The notes beneath the pieces were generated by a model. That model searched no databases and had not been told where the DNA came from. It saw only the letters and a list, made by a program, of their open reading frames with translations. A stretch of DNA of 37,223 nucleotides from an uncultured Bacteroidales bacterium (lineage in GTDB: Bacteria > Bacteroidota > Bacteroidia > Bacteroidales > Bacteroidaceae): the NCBI GenBank assembly GCA_945836755.1, contig CAMAMB010000016.1, positions 1-37,223 on the forward strand. The letters run 5' to 3'. A program made the position numbers and the translations under genes. Positions 33,186-37,223 of the stretch are shown one piece after another. Numbering within the stretch: the first letter of the stretch is position 1; every line of letters starts with the position of its first letter.

Positions 33186-33514
33186 GGTGTGGATGGACGC
33201 GAGGCTCGGTGTGGATGCAATGAGGTCTTGGTGTGGATGGACGGGAGAGCCGGTGTAGGTGCAATGAGACCTCGGTGTGGATGGAAGGAGACCTCGGTGT
33301 GGATGGACGCGAGGCTCGGTGTAGATGCAATAAGATCTTGGTGTGGATGGAAGGGAGAGCCGGTGTAGGTGCAATGAGGTCTCGGTGTGGATGGAAGGAG
33401 ACCTCGGTGTGGATGGAAGGAGACCTCGGTGTGGATGAAGGGAGCGGAGATGTGGATGGAAGGGGATGGCGATATAGATGGACTGAGGCCTTGGTGTAGG
33501 AGCGCGTAAGCGCA
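33186..33514. repeat. 15-unit 22-bp tandem repeat with 110-bp higher-order repeat
   Basis: The unit begins GGTGTGGATG and recurs at 33186, 33208, 33230, 33252, 33274, 33296, 33318, 33340, 33362, 33384, 33406 and 33428 with exact 22-bp steps, then at 33449 (one 21-bp step), 33471 and 33493. Units 1-5 and 6-10 match in order (1 and 6 identical, 5 and 10 identical), so a 110-bp block was duplicated. Open frames run through on both strands, but they encode only low-complexity Trp/Gly/Arg/Cys or His/Pro/Ser repeats without a start signal, so I treat it as non-coding. Confidence 0.88.
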
Positions 33515-33571
33515 CAGGCCGGAGGTAACTAATTTTAATACTCCCAGCCTATATATACGGGCTAAGTTTTG

Positions 33572-33579
33572 TACTTTTG
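33572..33579 (+). promoter_or_regulatory. -7 box upstream of mdh
   Basis: TACTTTTG is a full TAnnTTTG match, 88 bases before the mdh ATG, in an AT-rich stretch after the 22-bp array. A TTG at the -33 position is not clear. Confidence 0.6.
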
Positions 33580-33667
33580 CCCCATGTACGGGGTCTGTGG
33601 ATACATGCGCTCCCGGCTTCGCAGTTTACGCACTTCATACACTTATATATATAAACCCCTTTCAGAA

Positions 33668-34666
33668 ATGGCTTTTCTTACAGAAGACAAATTGGTTATC
33701 GTAGGTGCCGGCGGCGCCATCGGTTCTACTATGGTGCAGACCGCCCTCACCATGCAGCTCACCCCTAACGTATGCCTGTACGACGTCTATGCCCCCGGCA
33801 TGGAAGGCGTAATGGAGGAAATGTTCCACTGCGGCTACGACGGTGTCAACCTCACCGCAACCACTGATGTGGCAGAGGCTTTCAAGGATGCCAAGTATAT
33901 CATCTCTTCCGGCGGCGCGCCTCGCAAGGCCGGCATGACCCGTGAAGACCTGCTTGCCGGTAACTGCAAGATTGCAGAGGAGCTGGGCAAGAACATCAAG
34001 CAGTATTGCCCTGATGTGAAGCATGTAGTTGTCATCTTCAACCCTGCCGACCTCACCGGTCTGGTTACCCTGCTCTACTCCGGCCTGAAGCCTTCGCAGG
34101 TGACGACGCTGGCCGCACTCGACTCTACCCGTCTGCGCAGCGAGCTCACCAAGAAGTTCGGCGTGAAGAGCAGCGAGGTCACCGGCTGTCGCACCTATGG
34201 CGGCCACGGTGAAGCCATGGCAGTGTTTGGCAGCAAGGTGATGGTGGGCGGCAAAGCCCTCAGCGACCTCATTGGCACCCCTGAATTTTCTGTTGAAGAG
34301 TGGGAGAAGCTCCGCCACGACGTGGTACAGGGCGGCGCCAAGATTATAGAGCTTCGCGGGCGCAGCTCCTGGCAGAGCCCGGCCTACTGCTCTGTGGAGA
34401 TGGTGCGTTCAGTGATGGGCGGCGCCAAGTTCCAGTGGCCTGCAGGCACTTACGTATCAAACGAGAAGTATGACCACATCATGATGGCCATGGACACCAC
34501 GCTCGACGAGAATGGCTGCACTTACAAGATGCCCGAAGGCACTCCTGAAGAGATGGCCGCCCTCGACGCCAGCTACGAACACCTTTGCAAGATGCGCGAC
34601 GAGCTTGTCACCCTGAACATCGTGCCCCCTGTGACCGAGTGGAGCAAGATCAACCCCAACCTCTAA
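33668..34666 (+). CDS. mdh: malate dehydrogenase (NAD-dependent)
   Basis: From ATG 33668 this gives 332 residues. It interconverts malate and oxaloacetate in the reductive branch of the Bacteroidales TCA pathway that leads to succinate. The Rossmann loop is GAGGAIG (13-19), with acidic Asp39 selecting NAD. The substrate loop is GGAPRKAGMTREDLL (82-96), with Arg86 and Arg92 likely binding the carboxylates. N125 (FNPADLTG), D152/R155 (LDSTRLRS) and the catalytic His180 (YGGHGE) complete the site. The sequence is the Bacteroidales type, somewhat divergent from E. coli Mdh. A start at 33569 would add a poor leader across the promoter, so I chose MAFLTED. A terminator follows. Confidence 0.88.
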   Translation: MAFLTEDKLVIVGAGGAIGSTMVQTALTMQLTPNVCLYDVYAPGMEGVMEEMFHCGYDGVNLTATTDVAEAFKDAKYIISSGGAPRKAGMTREDLLAGNCKIAEELGKNIKQYCPDVKHVVVIFNPADLTGLVTLLYSGLKPSQVTTLAALDSTRLRSELTKKFGVKSSEVTGCRTYGGHGEAMAVFGSKVMVGGKALSDLIGTPEFSVEEWEKLRHDVVQGGAKIIELRGRSSWQSPAYCSVEMVRSVMGGAKFQWPAGTYVSNEKYDHIMMAMDTTLDENGCTYKMPEGTPEEMAALDASYEHLCKMRDELVTLNIVPPVTEWSKINPNL

Positions 34667-34693
34667 ACCTCCAAACGGTTATTCCTCTTTACG

Positions 34694-34735
34694 CAGACCT
34701 GCCGGCGACCTTCAGTCGGCAGGTCTGTTGTATTC
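34694..34735 (+). terminator. terminator of mdh
   Basis: CAGACCTGCCG (34694-34704) and CGGCAGGTCTG (34717-34727) pair perfectly over 11 bases with a 12-base loop, followed by TTGTATT. It starts 27 bases after the mdh stop. Confidence 0.7.
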
Positions 34736-34801
34736 CGGCGTACTTCCTGCTTCGCGGGGGCGGTGTTTCCTGCTTCGCGGGAGCGTCTGCCGGCGCGGGC
34801 G

Positions 34802-34842
34802 GATAACGCAAAGGTCTCCCACACGGTGTGCGGGAGACCTTT
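34802..34842 (-). terminator. terminator of rpsT (possibly bidirectional)
   Basis: AAAGGTCTCCC (34810-34820) and GGGAGACCTTT (34832-34842) pair perfectly, with CACGGTGTG extending the stem. On the minus strand the stem ends in TTTGCGTTAT, 22 bases after the rpsT stop; on the plus strand it ends in TTTATAT. Confidence 0.75.
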
Positions 34843-34864
34843 ATATCTATGTCTCAATGAGGCG

Positions 34865-35119
34865 TTACGCCAGGGAGTTGACGTGCTTCTGTACGCTGCT
34901 CTTGAGGTTAGAGGCTTTGTTCTTGTGGATGATGTGTGTCTTAGCGAGCTTGTCGAGCATCTTCTGCACCTTGGGCAGGAGCTCAGAGGCCACGGCCTTG
35001 TCAGTGGTAGCACGGAGCTTGCGCACGGCGTTGCGTGCGGTCTTAGCATAATATCTGTTGTGCAGTCTGCGTGACGCGGTCTGGCGGATACGTTTTACAG
35101 AGGATTTGTGATTTGCCAT
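34865..35119 (-). CDS. rpsT: 30S ribosomal protein S20
   Basis: This 84-residue, strongly basic protein matches bS20: [18 protein letters not shown] at the start, [16 protein letters not shown], and the C-terminal [16 protein letters not shown]. It binds 16S rRNA in the 30S body and is mostly helical. Length is as expected. It lies 25 bases downstream of tRNA-Glu on the same strand and is probably made from the same transcript. Confidence 0.97.
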   Translation of the reverse strand: MANHKSSVKRIRQTASRRLHNRYYAKTARNAVRKLRATTDKAVASELLPKVQKMLDKLAKTHIIHKNKASNLKSSVQKHVNSLA

Positions 35120-35144
35120 TTTATTGTCTATGCTTTTTATTAAG

Positions 35145-35216
35145 TAGTCCCTAGGAGAGTCGAACTCCTCTTTAGAGAATGAAAATCTCTCGTCCTAACC
35201 GATAGACGAAGGGACC
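35145..35216 (-). tRNA. tRNA-Glu (anticodon TTC)
   Basis: On the minus strand the 72-base sequence folds into a cloverleaf. The acceptor stem is GGTCCCT paired with AGGGACT (one G-U), with A as the discriminator. The anticodon stem AGAGA/TCTCT holds the loop TTTTCAT with anticodon TTC, and the T arm is GAGGAGTTCGACTCTCC. The D arm starts CGTCTATCGGTTAGGACG. CCA is not encoded, as is common in Bacteroidetes. Confidence 0.95.
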
Positions 35217-35255
35217 AAAAACCATGCTACGGCCGTCAGGTCGTAAATGCGAGTG

Positions 35256-35286
35256 CAAAAGTACCACCTATATTTGAAACGTGCAA
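35256..35286 (-). promoter_or_regulatory. promoter of the tRNA-Glu-rpsT unit
   Basis: On the minus strand a -7 box TACTTTTG (35263-35256) lies 20 bases after TTG (35286-35284), the expected Bacteroidetes spacing. It is about 40 bases upstream of the tRNA 5' end. This is the best-formed promoter in the window. A TATATTTG on the plus strand at 35269-35276 could serve the divergent recO gene. Confidence 0.65.
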
Positions 35287-35433
35287 GGCTTTGGCATGAT
35301 TTTTTTGGTGTGCTGTCCATTTTGCCACAATTTGGGGTGTCTGATGGCGTCGGGCATTCAAAATCTCGCCATCTTCGCATCAAGTTGCAGTCACCCCGGG
35401 TCGGTCAGCGGCCCATAGCCTTTTTGTATTCTC

Positions 35434-36150
35434 ATGAAGTCACGTGCCCTTGTCTTTCGGCGGTCGCCGTACAGCGACGATAAGATGATTGTCTCTCTGT
35501 TTACTGAGCAGGCGGGACTTGTCGACATGATGGTGCGCCGCAGCGCGTCGAAGCGTGCGAGGGTGCGCTCCAACGTGTTTCAGCCCTTGACCATGCTGGA
35601 GGTGGAATGGAACGAGCATTCTCAGTCGGCGCTGAAGGTTCCTCAGCAGGCGGCGGTGGTGATGACTTACCCTTCGGTGCTGGGCGACTATCACAAGTTG
35701 ATGATTGGCCTCTTCGTGCTGGAGTTTCTGTGTCACGCCGTGCGCAACGAGCCTGCGAGCGAGGCGTTATTTCATTACATTGCGGGGTCGATAGAGTGGT
35801 TGGACACTTGTGAGAGAGACTTTGCCAACTTTCACCTTGTCTTTCTGCTGCGTCTGACGCGCTTTTTGGGTTTCATGCCCAGTGCGGAGGGTTACGCCGA
35901 GGGTGCTTACTTCGACCTGCGTGCGGGTGCTTTCACCTCTGCCCCACCCTTGCACAGCGACTTCTTGGCTCCGGGCGACGCGGCCCTCGTGCCGCTGCTG
36001 CTGCGCATGAAGTATGCCAACATGCGGCTGTTCCGGCTGACGGGCCGTAACCGTTCGCGGCTGCTCGAGCAGATTGTGCAGTACTATCGTCTGCATCTGC
36101 CGGGCTTCCCGGAGCTTCAGACGCTGAAGGTGCTGCAGCAGCTGGTCTGA
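35434..36150 (+). CDS. recO: DNA repair protein RecO
   Basis: This 238-residue protein matches RecO, which with RecR loads RecA onto SSB-coated single-stranded DNA during RecF-pathway repair and anneals strands. The N-terminal OB-fold starts with the typical SRALVFRRSPYSDDKMIVS and continues with LFTEQAGLVDMMVRR. The helical C-terminal domain holds FHLVFLLRLTRFLGFMPS and YFDLRAGAFTS. The four-Cys zinc site of some RecO proteins is absent, as in other Bacteroidetes. It is a single gene divergent from tRNA-Glu and convergent with the QueD-like gene. Confidence 0.93.
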   Translation: MKSRALVFRRSPYSDDKMIVSLFTEQAGLVDMMVRRSASKRARVRSNVFQPLTMLEVEWNEHSQSALKVPQQAAVVMTYPSVLGDYHKLMIGLFVLEFLCHAVRNEPASEALFHYIAGSIEWLDTCERDFANFHLVFLLRLTRFLGFMPSAEGYAEGAYFDLRAGAFTSAPPLHSDFLAPGDAALVPLLLRMKYANMRLFRLTGRNRSRLLEQIVQYYRLHLPGFPELQTLKVLQQLV

Positions 36151-36168
36151 CGCCGCCCGATTTCCCGC

Positions 36169-36230
36169 CCGCGGGCCGGTGGCCATACTGACGCGCGGGC
36201 CGCGCCTCGCGTGTGAGACCCGGCCCGCGG
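36169..36230. terminator. inverted repeat between convergent recO and queD-like genes
   Basis: CCGCGGGCCGG (36169-36179) and CCGGCCCGCGG (36220-36230) pair perfectly over 11 bases with a 40-base GC-rich loop. It lies 18 bases after recO and 44 bases after the queD-like stop. There is no T-tract on either side. Confidence 0.4.
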
Positions 36231-36274
36231 TCAGGCTGCCGCCGCACCGGGCGACGGCAGTGGAAGGGCTGATG

Positions 36275-36841
36275 TTACTTCTTACGATAGCCGCACTTGG
36301 GGCATACGCCGTTTTCGTCGAGGGAGATGCCGCAGAGGGGGCAGCGGTCTATCTGCTTGCGCTCTGTGAACTCTGCAGAGGCTGCGTTGACGCCGCTGGT
36401 GAAGGTGATCTTGGCAATGTTCAGCTTGTCCTTCAAGAGGTCATAGACAATCTTTATCATGCCTTCTACGGTCATGGTCTCTTTGGTCACCACGAGGCGG
36501 CTGTCGGGGTAAGCCTGTGCCAGGGGTGTCTTGAAGGCTGCGCCCTTCATGGTGTTGCGGGGATGTCCGTTCTTGATGCCTTGCTTCTCGTAGACGTCGA
36601 GTATGGCGGGGAGGAGGGGATCGTCTTCACGGAGGATGAGGGCGTGGTCAAAGTTTTTGAGCACATCCCAGGCCACCTTCTGTATCTCGTTGCAGGGATA
36701 GACCATGTTGACGCCTTCGTTGACGCTATCTTCCACCTCGATGGTGAGCACGCCGGTGTGGCCGTGCAGGTACTGAGCTTCGCCCTGGAAGCCGTAGAAA
36801 CGGTGGGCGTACTGTAAGTCAAATGTGGTGATGCTTCTCAT
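36275..36841 (-). CDS. QueD/6-pyruvoyltetrahydropterin synthase-like protein with C-terminal zinc ribbon
   Basis: This 188-residue protein belongs to the QueD/PTPS family, whose members act on dihydroneopterin triphosphate in queuosine or pterin synthesis. The zinc ligands are present: H13 (YAHRF), H26 and H28 (LHGHTG). So are D65-H66 (FDHALIL) and E126 (TVEGM). The catalytic Cys that in E. coli QueD sits just before the LHGH motif is missing; here the segment is EAQYLHGH. Length exceeds QueD (about 120) because of an insert (about 75-115) and a C-terminal zinc ribbon (C167, C170, C180, C183). It has its own -7 box. Family membership is clear, but the exact reaction is not. Confidence 0.8.
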   Translation of the reverse strand: MRSITTFDLQYAHRFYGFQGEAQYLHGHTGVLTIEVEDSVNEGVNMVYPCNEIQKVAWDVLKNFDHALILREDDPLLPAILDVYEKQGIKNGHPRNTMKGAAFKTPLAQAYPDSRLVVTKETMTVEGMIKIVYDLLKDKLNIAKITFTSGVNAASAEFTERKQIDRCPLCGISLDENGVCPKCGYRKK

Positions 36842-36897
36842 GATGTGTAGGGAGATTATAAGAGTGAATAAATGAGTGGCAGTATCTTACTGCGCGG

Positions 36898-36905
36898 CAA
36901 ATATA
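36898..36905 (-). promoter_or_regulatory. -7 box upstream of the QueD-like gene
   Basis: The minus strand reads TATATTTG, a full TAnnTTTG match, 57 bases before the ATG at 36841. A TTG 14 bases further is too close to be a standard -33. Confidence 0.5.
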
Positions 36906-37111
36906 AGAATTTCCCTACACAATAGCCAAGCGCGTTTTACTTAAAAAGAGGTCAAATATTCACCACGTCATTCCTCGTCGTACGCCGGTGCGACCGCCGG
37001 CCCTGCGCTACCTTCCGGCCCTACACGGCGCCGACGCCATGCTCCGGCATCATACCGACGCACTGCCATGGAGCGAGCGCGCCCATAGTGGCGGCATGAG
37101 CCTACCATGCT

Positions 37112-37223
37112 TCCGGGATAATCTACATGTACATGTAGGAAAACTTAGATGTACATGCAGGAAAACTTAGATGTACATGCAGGAAAAACTAGATGTACAT
37201 GTAGGAAAACTTAGATGTACATG
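37112..37223. repeat. 22-bp tandem array with TACATGTA core (array 3)
   Basis: About five 22-bp units run to the right edge and probably beyond. Each has GATGTACATGTAG or GATGTACATGCAG followed by GAAAACTTA or a close variant. The spacer is in reverse orientation to arrays 1 and 2. The 207 bases before it (36906-37111) show nothing I recognise. Confidence 0.88.

Noticed and set aside
33233-33499. repeat protein encoded by the 22-bp array (either strand)
   Set aside because: A 22-bp period shifts the reading frame at each unit, the translations are low-complexity, and there is no start signal. The open frames are a by-product of the repeat lacking stop codons.

Overview
The window looks like a chromosomal segment from a high-GC member of the Bacteroidales, Prevotella-like but not identifiable to species. 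The reasons are a SecD-SecF fusion, LruC-type lipoproteins behind an OmpA-like outer-membrane protein, Bacteroidetes -7 promoter boxes (TAnnTTTG) and a Bacteroidales-type malate dehydrogenase. Strong GC bias at third codon positions opens long antisense frames, which I left out.

Layout. (1) 1-5013, plus strand: the end of an exopolysaccharide locus, with a glycosyltransferase, a polymerase-like membrane protein, a pyruvyltransferase fused to a ferredoxin/FrhB half, and a 41-codon remnant of a DegT/DnrJ aminotransferase. (2) 5039-10777, plus strand: an envelope operon of one OmpA-like outer-membrane protein and two paralogous LruC lipoproteins. (3) 11304-28511, minus strand: an unusual 17-kb Ser/Thr phospho-signalling island. 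It has two kinases, two PP2C phosphatases, five stand-alone FHA proteins (a sixth FHA domain is on a kinase), two exported caspase-like proteases, a WG-repeat protein, an acidic EF-hand-like protein, exported proteins of unknown function, and an ECF sigma factor with a putative anti-sigma partner. It divides into two parallel modules, each with a zinc-ribbon FHA protein, a kinase and a phosphatase, and ends in a clear intrinsic terminator. (4) 29324-36841: an isolated YbjN-like gene and housekeeping genes secDF, mdh, tRNA-Glu, rpsT, recO and a QueD-like gene.

How the island may work (inference): the kinases phosphorylate Thr sites in Pro-rich linkers of the FHA proteins, PP2C removes the phosphates, and transmembrane kinases and FHA proteins pass the state across the inner membrane to the exported caspases, WG protein and other periplasmic proteins. 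The sigma/anti-sigma pair may link this to transcription. No type VI secretion, TerY-like vWA or gasdermin gene is visible, so it is not one of the known kinase-phosphatase-FHA loci.

The intergenic DNA is also unusual. Three unrelated tandem repeat families (TACATGTA arrays at 1-66, 28944-29031 and 37112-37223; one at 11050-11137; one at 33186-33514) share a 22-bp period. The array at 33 kb also has a 110-bp higher-order repeat.
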